The notes: generated by a model from the sequence alone, not told the origin. 64,000 nt of DNA from an uncultured Croceitalea sp. (GCA_947494805.1 CANLWK010000002.1:620001-684000), one strand, 5' to 3'. Shown: positions 9,593 through 18,256, counted from the first letter of the stretch. Made by a program: numbers and translations.

Positions 9593-9636
9593 CGCCACCA
9601 AAAGCAATCAGCCACTGGCTAATTTCTTTTGTCACG
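9593..9636 (+). repeat. 44-bp perfect direct repeat, copy 1
   Basis: Identical over 44 bases to 9979-10022. Each copy contains an imperfect hairpin with 16-base arms: CAAAAGCAATCAGCCA pairs with a right arm differing at two positions, around a single central base. Identity of two copies 386 bases apart suggests recent duplication or constraint on the fold. Confidence 0.9.
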
Positions 9637-9640
9637 GGTT

Positions 9641-9884
9641 ATGTCAAATTGCCGCACAGCCAACGCTTATGGCTTTGATAAAAGTAAAATGTCTTCACAT
9701 TTTCTTTTATATGTCATTCTCAGCACTTGGCCAGCGCCACGACATCAATTTTAAAGGTCTAGTAGACGTTTGAAGTTTTGTGCGAGTTAATGCGGCTGGC
9801 ATAGCGAGATAATTTCTTAGCCCTTGCTAACCTCACGTCTTGTTTGAAGTTTTTTTGAACGTATTCCTAACATTATGTAAAATA
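9641..9884 (+). repeat. Dispersed intergenic repeat, copy B
   Basis: Partner of copy A (5721-6016) in the same orientation, with conserved blocks in the same order and the same terminal 13-mer ATTATGTAAAATA at 9872-9884. It is about 50 bases shorter because the middle is different. Together A and B flank a 3.6-kb segment carrying the PIN-like, XRE and orphan genes. Confidence 0.65.
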
Positions 9885-9978
9885 CGGCAGAAATTCTGAA
9901 GATTAAGAATCTTTAGAATTTTGAGCGAGACGGTGCGCTGGCATTAATTATCTAGATGTTAACTCCAACACTCCAACC

Positions 9979-10022
9979 CGCCACCAAAAGCAATCAGCCA
10001 CTGGCTAATTTCTTTTGTCACG
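9979..10022 (+). repeat. 44-bp perfect direct repeat, copy 2
   Basis: Exact copy of 9593-9636, including the internal hairpin centred on AGCCA-C-TGGCT. The bases on both sides of the two copies differ (ATCT against ACCC on the left; GG against TA on the right), so the 44 bases are the unit of identity. Confidence 0.9.
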
Positions 10023-10056
10023 TAGATAATTTTGGAAACAATGTACGGCTCAGTCC

Positions 10057-10251
10057 CTATATTTTAGGATCCATTGTAACTCTTATATCTGTGTCTAAAG
10101 GGATATCTACAAAATCTAATTCGAATTGATGGAGGTTTATGTTAAAGACACTGCTAAATCTGCTCATACTATAAATTAAAGTTTTTGGAGAGAGGTATAT
10201 ATCGTATAAATATATTTTGGAGCCTAAACAATTATGATAAAAACTAAGATT
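10057..10251 (-). pseudogene. Possible coding remnant
   Basis: A minus-strand frame between two stops encodes 64 residues with protein-like texture (for example HQFELDFVDIPLDTDIRVT). Its only in-frame ATG (10167) would give 36 residues. It is in a different frame from the papain-like gene just upstream, so it is not a simple readthrough. It may be the tail of a decayed gene or a small real gene; evidence is only the look of the translation. Confidence 0.25.
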
Positions 10252-10285
10252 CTATTATGAATAAAAATTTGTTGTTTCAAGAAAT

Positions 10286-11515
10286 TTATTCCTCATTTGA
10301 TTCGATAATCTTGGTTGTACTTATTTTAAATTCAGCTCTTGGACTAATAAAATTCTTTACATCTTGAAACTCAATATTTATTTCTTGATCATAATATAAC
10401 ACCGAGTAATCATAATCCTTACTTAGTTTATAAAGACCTAAATTACTTGTTCTTGCCGAAGATTCTTCAAATAACCTAACATAAGCGATGTCATTCGAAT
10501 TATCTAGGGCGGCTGCACCTAACTTTACATTATTACCAACCGCGTAGTACCTTCCATTCCTGAGAACTACAGAATATTCCTTTCTTTGTTTTTCATCATC
10601 AAAAGATTCGACAATTTTATTACTGGGTTCGAAATCATTTACAAGAAAATCAGTGGCTCCATTTACCATATCAGTAGCAATATATCCTACTTTTGCTGCC
10701 CTTTTTGCAACTTCATAGGATATCCACATAAAACCATTATTCCCTCTATCTACACCACGTGAGTCCATAAATTTCAGAGCTCCAATTTTTTCATCGTAAC
10801 CGACACATACCATTGCGTGATAACAAGCATCGCAATTACCTCTGTATAAGTTCCAAACAAACGGACTATTCACGTCAGAACGATTTCCATAGGTGTTTTT
10901 CCAGGCTTCCTTGTCTAATTGAAGAGCCATCACTATAGGTATGCTATCGACTAAGAATTTCTTTGTTTCACTTATGTTTAAATCTTGAAAATATCCAACC
11001 TTGTCTAAGACTTTTTGGTAACTTAAGATTTTATAAGTCTTTGCCCTCTTTATTACATTTTCATTCGGTTTTTTAGCACAGTCTTCGTCATAGGGAAATT
11101 CATAGAGTAATGAGCAGCCATTATTGCTTAAAAAATTTAACGCATCTTCTATATAAACACCATCGCTGCAAGTCTCTTCTGGATAGATTTGATTGTAAAT
11201 AAAACTGGGGCTAAATTCAAGAGAATAATTTCTTAGTTCTCTTCGCTCTTGAAAACTTTTAAGAGCATACCCTGTAGCCCAAGCTGTACAACTATTTAGT
11301 CGGCCCTGGTCTCCTGGTTTTGGAAAATACGAACTCAAATCTACTCTCTCTGGTAGTTCCAGAATTCCTCTTGGTTTAATCCTTAGCAAAGGGATCTTTC
11401 TTGATTGTTCTTTGGAAAGCAATTTTACTCCTGAGCTAAATTCAGCTTGTCCAAATGAGTCATAAGTATAGAATGAAATAAAAAACGTAATCGAAACAAA
11501 TATGATTTTTTTCAT
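10286..11515 (-). CDS. Secreted papain-like (C1 family) cysteine peptidase
   Basis: The 409-residue product has a signal peptide (cleavage near FGQ, about 23). The papain catalytic motifs appear in order: the oxyanion glutamine and nucleophile in DQGRLNSCTAWA (Q70, C76), the histidine in CYHAMVCVGYD (H233), and a third-position motif DSRGVDRGNNGFMW (251-264), where D251 stands where papain has asparagine. About 130 extra C-terminal residues follow the catalytic domain and may bind a substrate. The gene lies 3 bases after the barrel-like gene, so the two are surely co-transcribed. The natural substrate is unknown. The Asn-to-Asp change could alter activity but is seen in some bacterial C1 peptidases. 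Confidence 0.8.
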   Translation of the reverse strand: MKKIIFVSITFFISFYTYDSFGQAEFSSGVKLLSKEQSRKIPLLRIKPRGILELPERVDLSSYFPKPGDQGRLNSCTAWATGYALKSFQERRELRNYSLEFSPSFIYNQIYPEETCSDGVYIEDALNFLSNNGCSLLYEFPYDEDCAKKPNENVIKRAKTYKILSYQKVLDKVGYFQDLNISETKKFLVDSIPIVMALQLDKEAWKNTYGNRSDVNSPFVWNLYRGNCDACYHAMVCVGYDEKIGALKFMDSRGVDRGNNGFMWISYEVAKRAAKVGYIATDMVNGATDFLVNDFEPSNKIVESFDDEKQRKEYSVVLRNGRYYAVGNNVKLGAAALDNSNDIAYVRLFEESSARTSNLGLYKLSKDYDYSVLYYDQEINIEFQDVKNFISPRAEFKISTTKIIESNEE

Positions 11516-11518
11516 TTA

Positions 11519-12943
11519 TTAGAAATTATAAAGTAACCCTATATAAAAGCCTTTTGGTTCTACGTCAAAATTAAATTCTACATCGTCTTCAACTTGACTT
11601 GTAGATTCTACTTCATCTCCAACCGATAAGCTTTTTAATTTTGCATCCCAAGTCCAAATGGGGCCACCGGAAATTGCAAAATTTCCAGTAGGTATAGAAA
11701 AACCTCCTCCTAAAAGTAAAAACGGATTATCCTTAGTAGGATCAATTCCAATTTGAATCAATGGAGCCAAAAACCTTGAATTTAAATCCAGGTTAAGATT
11801 CAAAAACAAAGCAGTAACTACTTGGTTTCTTTGTATCACCTCTTCTGACACAATAAAATCCCCATTGTCATTGGTTGCAACACCGAAAGAATTCAAGTTT
11901 GTACTTCCATAAAAAACGCCAGTCGCCACCTTTGGTTTTATGAAATCATATTTATTAATAATGAATTTTTCTTCAAATAAAGTCGCATCTTCTACCAAAG
12001 AGTAGTCCTCTTCATTAAACTTGTTTTTTTTCTGGGTAAGTCTGGCCATTACTTCATCGTCATCTTTAAAATTGAGATGGCTTAAAAGAAAATAATCTGT
12101 ATTGTTGGCTTTTACAGTTGGTTTTAAATCTCTAACAGTCTTAAGATAATTGAATAACAAGTCAAGCCTTTTTTCAGCCTTTTCCCAATCAGTTTTTTGT
12201 TCGTCTAGGAATTTTATCACAAGCTTTTTCAAGTATTGATCAGATGATGTAGTAAATATTTCTGCGCCTTCTTTTACTTTTTGGGTGAAGATCATGAATT
12301 CAGCATTGGCTTTGTCAAATCCATTTTTTATTGTTGTACTTCTTTCTTCTAAATCTTCTAGAGAACTATATTTTGACAGATTAAAAGCTTCTTCTATCAG
12401 TTTTTCTATGGCCCTTGTTTTTCCTTTGATTTCAAGTGCTTCTATTTTTTGAAGCTCTTTTGCTAAAGCGCATATTTCTGATGAACCTGGGTTAATTTTT
12501 TTGCCTAAATCAGCGATGAATTCGAGCAGAAAAATACTTTGAAAAGCAATGTTACAATCAGCTGTTTCTTTAGTTGGTGATGAAATACCGGGTGCATCGG
12601 GTTTCCCATACAGTTCTCGAAGTTGTTCAATATATTTTCGAACGGCCAAATCATCTTGATTTTTATAAGTTGAATCTTTAAGTATGATATTATACTTTAA
12701 TGGATTTAGCCATTCAACATACACATTTAGGTGATTTTTTTTTGCAGGGAACTTATATACTTTTTTGAGTAGTGAAATATCGCTTGGCACTTCGGTATCT
12801 ACAAAAACACTGGTGTCCTCCCCATTAAGACTTATAAATAAATTCTGCTCATTATCAATTATTCTTATTTCAGAGTTTTGGCTAAAGATTGCATTAAAAG
12901 CCAAAAGGCAAAAAACAACTGTAAATACTAATTTCATTTTCAT
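11519..12943 (-). CDS. Secreted protein with helical domain and barrel-like C-terminus
   Basis: I do not recognise a family. The 474-residue product starts with a clear signal peptide (about 1-21, ending FSQ). The middle part (about 120-290) is rich in charged helices. The last 130 residues alternate hydrophobic and polar positions, contain LLLGGGFSIPTG, and end in aromatic YNF, as outer-membrane beta-barrels do. It is the first gene of a two-gene unit with the papain-like peptidase. About 55 bases upstream lies a hairpin repeat that also precedes two neighbouring genes, suggesting shared control. Confidence 0.5.
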   Translation of the reverse strand: MKMKLVFTVVFCLLAFNAIFSQNSEIRIIDNEQNLFISLNGEDTSVFVDTEVPSDISLLKKVYKFPAKKNHLNVYVEWLNPLKYNIILKDSTYKNQDDLAVRKYIEQLRELYGKPDAPGISSPTKETADCNIAFQSIFLLEFIADLGKKINPGSSEICALAKELQKIEALEIKGKTRAIEKLIEEAFNLSKYSSLEDLEERSTTIKNGFDKANAEFMIFTQKVKEGAEIFTTSSDQYLKKLVIKFLDEQKTDWEKAEKRLDLLFNYLKTVRDLKPTVKANNTDYFLLSHLNFKDDDEVMARLTQKKNKFNEEDYSLVEDATLFEEKFIINKYDFIKPKVATGVFYGSTNLNSFGVATNDNGDFIVSEEVIQRNQVVTALFLNLNLDLNSRFLAPLIQIGIDPTKDNPFLLLGGGFSIPTGNFAISGGPIWTWDAKLKSLSVGDEVESTSQVEDDVEFNFDVEPKGFYIGLLYNF

Positions 12944-12995
12944 AATGGTGATTTAGTTAAATGGTTTTAAAACTATCATGTAGTTTTTTTTAAGG

Positions 12996-13210
12996 AAATA
13001 CCCATTTATGAGTATTTCTGGGGGAAATACAGAAGAAGGAAAGGAAGTAATTTTGGAGTATTCCAATATAGACATAGAATGTTAAAATTGACTATACAAA
13101 AACCTTATAAATTCTAGGGTTTTTCTACTATTTCAGGGTGTTTTTGGCAGTTTTTATTAACAATTGTGATTGTAGATTCTCCTACCCTCCTAGCTTCTAA
13201 AAAAGTACTC
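12996..13210 (-). repeat. Upstream hairpin repeat, copy 1 (long)
   Basis: Lies upstream of the 474-residue gene. On the minus strand it forms a hairpin with arms AATACTCA and TGGGTATT; the single change from the other copies becomes a G-U pair in minus-strand RNA but a mismatch on the plus strand. Similarity to copy 3 (14608-14825) continues for about 200 bases, including TTCTAGGGTTTTTCT and a final CTACCCT segment followed by AAAAAAGTA. Confidence 0.7.
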
Positions 13211-13547
13211 AGTCTTTTAATTGCACTTTCTTCACTGCAAATATTTTTCTGTTCACAAGTACAAGCATGCCTCTTGAAGGAAAGCCGTCTTCCCTGCTTA
13301 CATGTTCAAACTGCACGGCAAATTGACCATATCTACGACTTCTTAGTTCTAGGTCTCTGTTGACTCTTCTTATGAAATCTCTTCTATTCTCGTTTCCTTT
13401 AAAACCATAAAACAAGAACTTGCTTTTTGTATTATGATATGTTGATGCCACCGTAGAATCGTTCAATACATCTGGTGTTACATCCGATTGAGATTGTGCG
13501 AAAGAAAACGTAAGTAAAACAATTAATGTGTAAAATACTTTTTTCAT
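13209..13547 (-). CDS. Small secreted protein of unknown function
   Basis: A 112-residue product with a typical signal peptide (MKKVFYTLIVLLTFSFAQSQ). The mature part is basic, with SRRYGQFAVQF and a strand-like end RGMLVLVNRKIFAVKK. No family is recognised. Its stop overlaps the end of repeat copy 1. A shorter copy of the same repeat lies 46 bases upstream of its start, which links it to the two neighbours. Confidence 0.55.
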   Translation of the reverse strand: MKKVFYTLIVLLTFSFAQSQSDVTPDVLNDSTVASTYHNTKSKFLFYGFKGNENRRDFIRRVNRDLELRSRRYGQFAVQFEHVSREDGFPSRGMLVLVNRKIFAVKKVQLKD

Positions 13548-13593
13548 GATTTTTGGTTTTGATTGAAATATTCAGATTTTAAAATACTAATTC

Positions 13594-13650
13594 AATACCC
13601 ACAAGAGGGTATTTTCACGGGGGAGATAAGTCGTATGAAGTCAATGGTTT
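13594..13650 (-). repeat. Upstream hairpin repeat, copy 2 (short)
   Basis: Perfect 7-bp stem AATACCC (13594-13600) with GGGTATT (13607-13613), followed by the shared TTTTC, GGGGG and AAGTCGTATGAAGTCA-like blocks. Similarity ends near 13650. It sits 46 bases upstream of the 112-residue secreted protein gene. Confidence 0.7.
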
Positions 13651-13724
13651 GGCGTAATCTAATACGAAAATTAGTGTTGAAAATCCTTTATATGATGTTC
13701 TCATCAACGGATAGCAATCAATGA

Positions 13725-14540
13725 TCAAACAGATACCACAACAATATCCTCGGGTAAATACTCCAATTCAATTTCATTACCGGAAACCTCAATAATATCA
13801 TCAAACCCTGTTGCATTAGATTCCGATAGAATAAAAACCCGCTCTTCCCGTATCGATTCCATATACTCCTCAAATTCGGCTAAGCTATTGGGATTCATTG
13901 TATCTGAATCTCTACTGTACTTATCAAGCCTTCTCCATAACTTTGGAAAAATAGGCGGCATCGTCAATAACGAATCTGGTCCTGAATAATTAGCGCCTGA
14001 GTTGGTGAGATCTGCTCCCCATACATTTAGATTTGAGCTTCTAGCTTTTGTAACAGCTTCGGTCAGTACTTGGCGTAACGAAAAAAACAGCGTGTCGTAA
14101 TACAAAGGATAGGCGTGCCCCAATTCAAGTTGTTTGTAATTGACACTTTCCTTTAGTTGTTCACCTTCCAAAAAAATACTGGCTCCATCTGCTGCTGTAT
14201 TGGTACCAGCGTAAACAAAGGCAATGGGCCTGCCGTTAGGTCCTATTTGGTTGGTCAAAATATACCCAGGTGCGGTTCCAGTTCCGTCGGGCACGCCACA
14301 AAGTGCTAGATTACTTTTTGTGGCGTCTGAAGAAAATGGGTCGGCAGCCTTAGACTCCATGGTATCAATTCCTTCAAACCTAAGTTGGATCGTTCCGTTC
14401 GTTTGATTGATCTTTGGTGGTCGTCCCTTTCGTTTCAACATAAACAATGGTGTGGGATCAATTGGTCTAAATCTCATGGAATCTCCATCTGGTTTTCCAG
14501 CTTCAGGTACAAACTCTCCTTTAATAAGTGTAAATGGCAT
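13725..14540 (-). CDS. SNase-like (staphylococcal nuclease fold) protein
   Basis: The 271-residue product carries a degenerate thermonuclease pattern: GDSMRF (19-24), IQLRFEGIDTMES (51-63) and NGRPIAFVY (102-110). These align with the SNase motifs that contain the active-site arginine, aspartate, glutamate and second arginine, here R54, D59, E62 and R104. Helical residues 130-170 match the rest of the fold, and about 100 further residues form an acidic tail. There is no signal peptide, unlike its neighbours. It could be a nuclease of DNA or RNA or an inactive relative. The repeat 65 bases upstream is shared with the two next genes on the strand. Confidence 0.55.
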   Translation of the reverse strand: MPFTLIKGEFVPEAGKPDGDSMRFRPIDPTPLFMLKRKGRPPKINQTNGTIQLRFEGIDTMESKAADPFSSDATKSNLALCGVPDGTGTAPGYILTNQIGPNGRPIAFVYAGTNTAADGASIFLEGEQLKESVNYKQLELGHAYPLYYDTLFFSLRQVLTEAVTKARSSNLNVWGADLTNSGANYSGPDSLLTMPPIFPKLWRRLDKYSRDSDTMNPNSLAEFEEYMESIREERVFILSESNATGFDDIIEVSGNEIELEYLPEDIVVVSV

Positions 14541-14941
14541 ATCAATTTATTTAGTTCAACAAGAAAAATGGTTTACCTCAAAATTTCATATTTTGATTCA
14601 TAGTTCAGATACCCACAAATGGGTATTTTCTGGGGGAAGTAAGTCGTAGGAAGTCAGCACTTTGGAGTCCTTCAATATAGAAAATGACTACCAAAATCCG
14701 TTACACAAAAACCTTAAAAATTCTAGGGTTTTTCTGCAATTTCAAGGCGTTTTAAGCAGTTTTTATCAACAATGACGGCTTTGAGGCATTCCCCTACCCT
14801 TTCGGGCCTTAAAAAAGTAGTTTGTATATTTTGTTGAAAAGGGAATTTTTACACCAATGAAGTTTTGACCTAAACAATACGATAGCCTTCGAATTCGTTA
14901 CTTTTAAAAGGCACTAGCACTGCTAACTAAATGAAACTGCT
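14541..14941. other. Intergenic region with divergent promoters and hairpin repeat copy 3
   Basis: About 400 bases between the divergent SNase-like and AsmA-like genes. More than half is the long repeat copy 3. The remaining right-hand part (14826-14941) has no recognisable site apart from the TTG start of the AsmA-like gene. Confidence 0.5.
14608..14825 (-). repeat. Upstream hairpin repeat, copy 3 (long)
   Basis: Perfect stem ATACCCA (14609-14615) with TGGGTAT (14620-14626), then TTTTCTGGGGGAAGTAAGTC and a stretch similar to copy 1 over about 200 bases, ending in CCTACCCT and AAAAAAGTAG. It lies upstream of the SNase-like gene. Confidence 0.75.
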
Positions 14942-17900
14942 TTGAGGCTCAAAAAACGCTGGAAATGGATCATATTGGCAATCATCTTGCTCCCAATCGT
15001 ATTTACAGGAATTGTTTTGCTTTATGTGCAAAGCAACCAAGCTGAAATCATAAAAGGAGAGATTGCCCTACTCAACCAAGAGCACAAAGGCCGTATTACT
15101 GTAGGCCATAGCAACCTGTCCCTATTTGGTAATTTTCCCGACCTCTCCATCAAAGTTTATGATGTTCAAATATTTGAGACCAAAGCGGTCAATGCCCCCC
15201 TGATCATGGATGTCAAGGACATTTATGTGGGTTTCAACCTTTGGGATCTGGTCGGCGGAAACTACGACATCCACTCCCTATTGATAGAAGACGGCCTTTT
15301 TAATATTGTCATTCACGAAGACAATACCTTAAACATCCAAAATTCGCTGGCCACGACCACTGATGATGGTGCGGCCACTACCAATATTCACTTAAAAAAG
15401 ATCCGGTTAAAAGACTTGGATATCCATACCCTTGATGAGGCCACAAATACCGATGTTGAAAAGTTCATTTATGAAGGCAAAGGGGGCTTCAGCATCAGCG
15501 ACGGTAGCATCGCCGGGCACATTGATACCGAATTGGAACTGAATGTGATCAAAGACGGTGACACTACTTTTATCCGTAAAAAGCACTTTGAAATACACAC
15601 CGACCTGGTATTCCATGAATCCACCGGAATACTACATATTGCACCCTCAGGAATTGCCATGGAAAACGGTGATTTTGAGCTGGGGGGATCTATTGATACC
15701 AAGAACGATGTCGACCTTGACTTGGCCATAAAGGGTACCAAACCCAATTTTGATATGCTTATTGCATTTGCTCCTGCAGAGGTGATTCCGGTTTTGGAGA
15801 AATACAAAAATGCCGGTGAGATCTATTTCAATGCCACTATCAAAGGTCCTGCCAATAAAGGCAATAGGCCTGCCATCAATGCCGAATTTGGTGCTGGAAA
15901 AGCATTTTTAGAGCATACGAGCAGTGCCAAAAAAATAGACAATATGGGCTTTCGGGGCCATTTTAGCAACGGAGCAAACAGAGATGCCAGCACCATGGAA
16001 TTTTCGTTGACCGATATGACGGCCTCTTTGGAAAAGGGTGTGTTTAAAGGGGCTCTTTTTGTGAAGAATTTTGAATCTCCGGAAGTGGATATGCAGATTG
16101 ATGCCGACTTTAACCTAGATTTCATTGCGGACTTCTTTGAACTGCAACAGGTACAGCACGCCTCGGGGAATATTAAACTACAACTAAATTTTCATGATAT
16201 CGTCGATATCGACCACCCCACAATGGCACTGCAGCAACTCAACCAGGCCTACTATGCCGCGCTGAAAGTAGAGAATTTGCACCTAGAAGCAGATGGTCTT
16301 CCGGTTCCCGTGGACAGCCTAAATGTAGACCTTCAAATGAATGGTAAAGCGGCTACCCTCAAACAATTTGAGCTATTAATGGGCAATTCAGATATCGCTA
16401 TCAATGGTTTTCTGTCAGACCTACCGTCTATTGTGCACCATACCAACATTCCTGTAGCGGCCCATTTAGATATCACTTCAAACTACTTGGATATTGCAGA
16501 ATTGACAGGGTTTACAGCACAGGACACTACCCAGACCGGGTTTGATGAACAGGTCAAAAATCTCAGCCTTGGACTTTCTTTTGTTGGCGCTGCCAAAGAC
16601 TTTACCGAAGCTGAACACTTACCCAAAGGGGAATTTTTTATCGATAGCCTCTATGCAGAGCTAAAGCACTATCCGCACCGTTTACATGATTTTCATGCCG
16701 ATATTTTGATTGATGATAAGGACTTAAAAATAGCGGATTTTACGGGCCATATTGACGATAGTGATTTTCATTTTGACGGATTGGTGCATGATTATGCCTT
16801 TTTAATGCAACCCGAACGTAATGGGACCATAGCGCTTGATGTTAACCTTACCTCAAAAAAATTACGGCTGGAAGATGTTTTCGCTTACAAGGGTGAGAAT
16901 TACGTGCCGGAAGAATACCGACATGAAATTTTTGATGATTTGGCCCTGCATTTTACCTCAAAAATGCAGTACACCGATGCTTCGTTACAGTCCGTTGCGA
17001 TTGCCCTTGACAAGCTTAACACAAAGATGGAACTACATCCGCAACGTTTTCATGACTTTAAGGGGAACATTCGTTATGGTGACGACCATATTACAATCAA
17101 TGATTTTCATGGCGAAATTGGGTCGACCAGTTTTAATATTGATCTCAATTACTATTTAGGGGAAGACGAGTCGGTAAAAACACGTGATAATTACCTAGCG
17201 GTCACTGCAGATTATATAGATTACGATGCGCTGTTTGATTTTAATCTAAGTCCTTCACTACCAACTGAAGCAGCAGCATCCACAACCGAAGATGTGACAG
17301 CACATGCCGCCGCCTTCAATATCTATGAACTGCCCTTTACCAATATGCGTTTTAAAGCCGATATTGCCCATTTCATTTATCATAGGATAGATCTTCAAAA
17401 CATCAAGGCAGATTTAAGAACGACACCTGATCACTATATTTATATAGACACGCTTACCATGGATGCCGCAGGCGGAAACATTCGTTTAAACGGATATTTT
17501 AATGGTAGTGACCCAAAACACATTTATATGCAGCCTGATTTGGTGATGACCGATGTTGATCTGGAAAAATTGCTGTTCAAATTTGAAAATTTTGGACAAG
17601 ACCACCTTGTTTCAGAAAATTTACAGGGAAAACTTAGCTCTAGAATTAGCGGTAAAATCAGGGTGTACCCAGATATGGTGCCCGATTTGGACCAGTCTTC
17701 CATTGAAATGGACGTAAAGGTGCTAAACGGAAAACTAAAGAATTATGACCCCATGTTGGCGCTATCAGATTATATGGGGGATAAAAACCTGCGCAACATT
17801 CGGTTTGACACACTACAAAATAGTTTGGCCATTGACCAAGGGAAAATCAGTATTCCGGCTATGACCATTGAATCGACCATCGGTCATATGGAATTATCAG

Positions 17901-18142
17901 GAACGCACGATAGCGATCAAAATATTGATTATTACTTACGGATACCATGGAAAACCGTTAGAAAGGCCGCTTGGCAAAAACTGTTCGGCAGTAAAAAGGA
18001 TACCGTTGTTGCCCAAGACCAAGTAGATAAAATCGTTGAGGTCGACCCCAACAGAAAGACCAAGTTCCTCAATTTAAAGATACAGGGAACCATTGATGAC
18101 TATAAAGTTTCATTGCGCAAGAAAAAGAAAAGTGCCCAATGA
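14942..18142 (+). CDS. AsmA-like inner-membrane protein
   Basis: The 1066-residue product has one N-terminal membrane helix (about 9-29) and then a long, repetitive beta-rich chain. Near the start, the DLSIKVYDVQIFE and LLIEDGLFNIV patterns are typical of AsmA. The C-terminal portion (about 890-1040, with KIRVYPDMVPDLDQ and the MELSGTH segment) matches the AsmA C-terminal region. Such proteins form bridge-like structures in the cell envelope and are linked to lipid traffic. The start is a TTG at 14942, because an in-frame stop lies at 14924 and no ATG precedes the membrane helix; an ATG at 14931 is out of frame. The gene stands alone. Confidence 0.8.
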   Translation: MRLKKRWKWIILAIILLPIVFTGIVLLYVQSNQAEIIKGEIALLNQEHKGRITVGHSNLSLFGNFPDLSIKVYDVQIFETKAVNAPLIMDVKDIYVGFNLWDLVGGNYDIHSLLIEDGLFNIVIHEDNTLNIQNSLATTTDDGAATTNIHLKKIRLKDLDIHTLDEATNTDVEKFIYEGKGGFSISDGSIAGHIDTELELNVIKDGDTTFIRKKHFEIHTDLVFHESTGILHIAPSGIAMENGDFELGGSIDTKNDVDLDLAIKGTKPNFDMLIAFAPAEVIPVLEKYKNAGEIYFNATIKGPANKGNRPAINAEFGAGKAFLEHTSSAKKIDNMGFRGHFSNGANRDASTMEFSLTDMTASLEKGVFKGALFVKNFESPEVDMQIDADFNLDFIADFFELQQVQHASGNIKLQLNFHDIVDIDHPTMALQQLNQAYYAALKVENLHLEADGLPVPVDSLNVDLQMNGKAATLKQFELLMGNSDIAINGFLSDLPSIVHHTNIPVAAHLDITSNYLDIAELTGFTAQDTTQTGFDEQVKNLSLGLSFVGAAKDFTEAEHLPKGEFFIDSLYAELKHYPHRLHDFHADILIDDKDLKIADFTGHIDDSDFHFDGLVHDYAFLMQPERNGTIALDVNLTSKKLRLEDVFAYKGENYVPEEYRHEIFDDLALHFTSKMQYTDASLQSVAIALDKLNTKMELHPQRFHDFKGNIRYGDDHITINDFHGEIGSTSFNIDLNYYLGEDESVKTRDNYLAVTADYIDYDALFDFNLSPSLPTEAAASTTEDVTAHAAAFNIYELPFTNMRFKADIAHFIYHRIDLQNIKADLRTTPDHYIYIDTLTMDAAGGNIRLNGYFNGSDPKHIYMQPDLVMTDVDLEKLLFKFENFGQDHLVSENLQGKLSSRISGKIRVYPDMVPDLDQSSIEMDVKVLNGKLKNYDPMLALSDYMGDKNLRNIRFDTLQNSLAIDQGKISIPAMTIESTIGHMELSGTHDSDQNIDYYLRIPWKTVRKAAWQKLFGSKKDTVVAQDQVDKIVEVDPNRKTKFLNLKIQGTIDDYKVSLRKKKKSAQ

Positions 18143-18221
18143 TTTTGAAAACTTAAAAAACAAAGTGAAAAAGTAGTTGAAATCATTCTAAACTTACAAC
18201 CCTTCCCTCCTACCGATATTT

Positions 18222-18256
18222 GACGTAATTCAGTTATAGTTGCTGCACAGCTGATT
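18222..18256 (+). repeat. Partial copy of the 9480-9530 palindrome
   Basis: GTAATTCAGTTATAG (18225-18239) followed by a GCTGCACAGC segment matches the left half of the palindrome at 9480-9530. The right half is missing. Its presence about 9 kb away shows the palindrome belongs to a dispersed family. Confidence 0.4.

Larger units (their letters stand above)
9269..10285. other. Repeat cluster without intact genes
   Basis: About 1 kb without an intact gene. It holds a fragment resembling the middle of repeat A (about 9355-9410: AATTTTTCAGGAAGTTCT, compare 5885-5900), a long palindrome (9480-9530), two copies of a 44-bp perfect repeat (9593-9636 and 9979-10022), repeat copy B (9641-9884) and a possible coding remnant on the minus strand (10057-10251). 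The density of hairpin-forming sequence suggests repeated insertion or recombination. Confidence 0.6.

Noticed and set aside
9269-10030. CRISPR array
   Set aside because: Only two identical 44-bp units exist, 386 bases apart, with no regular spacers and no cas genes.
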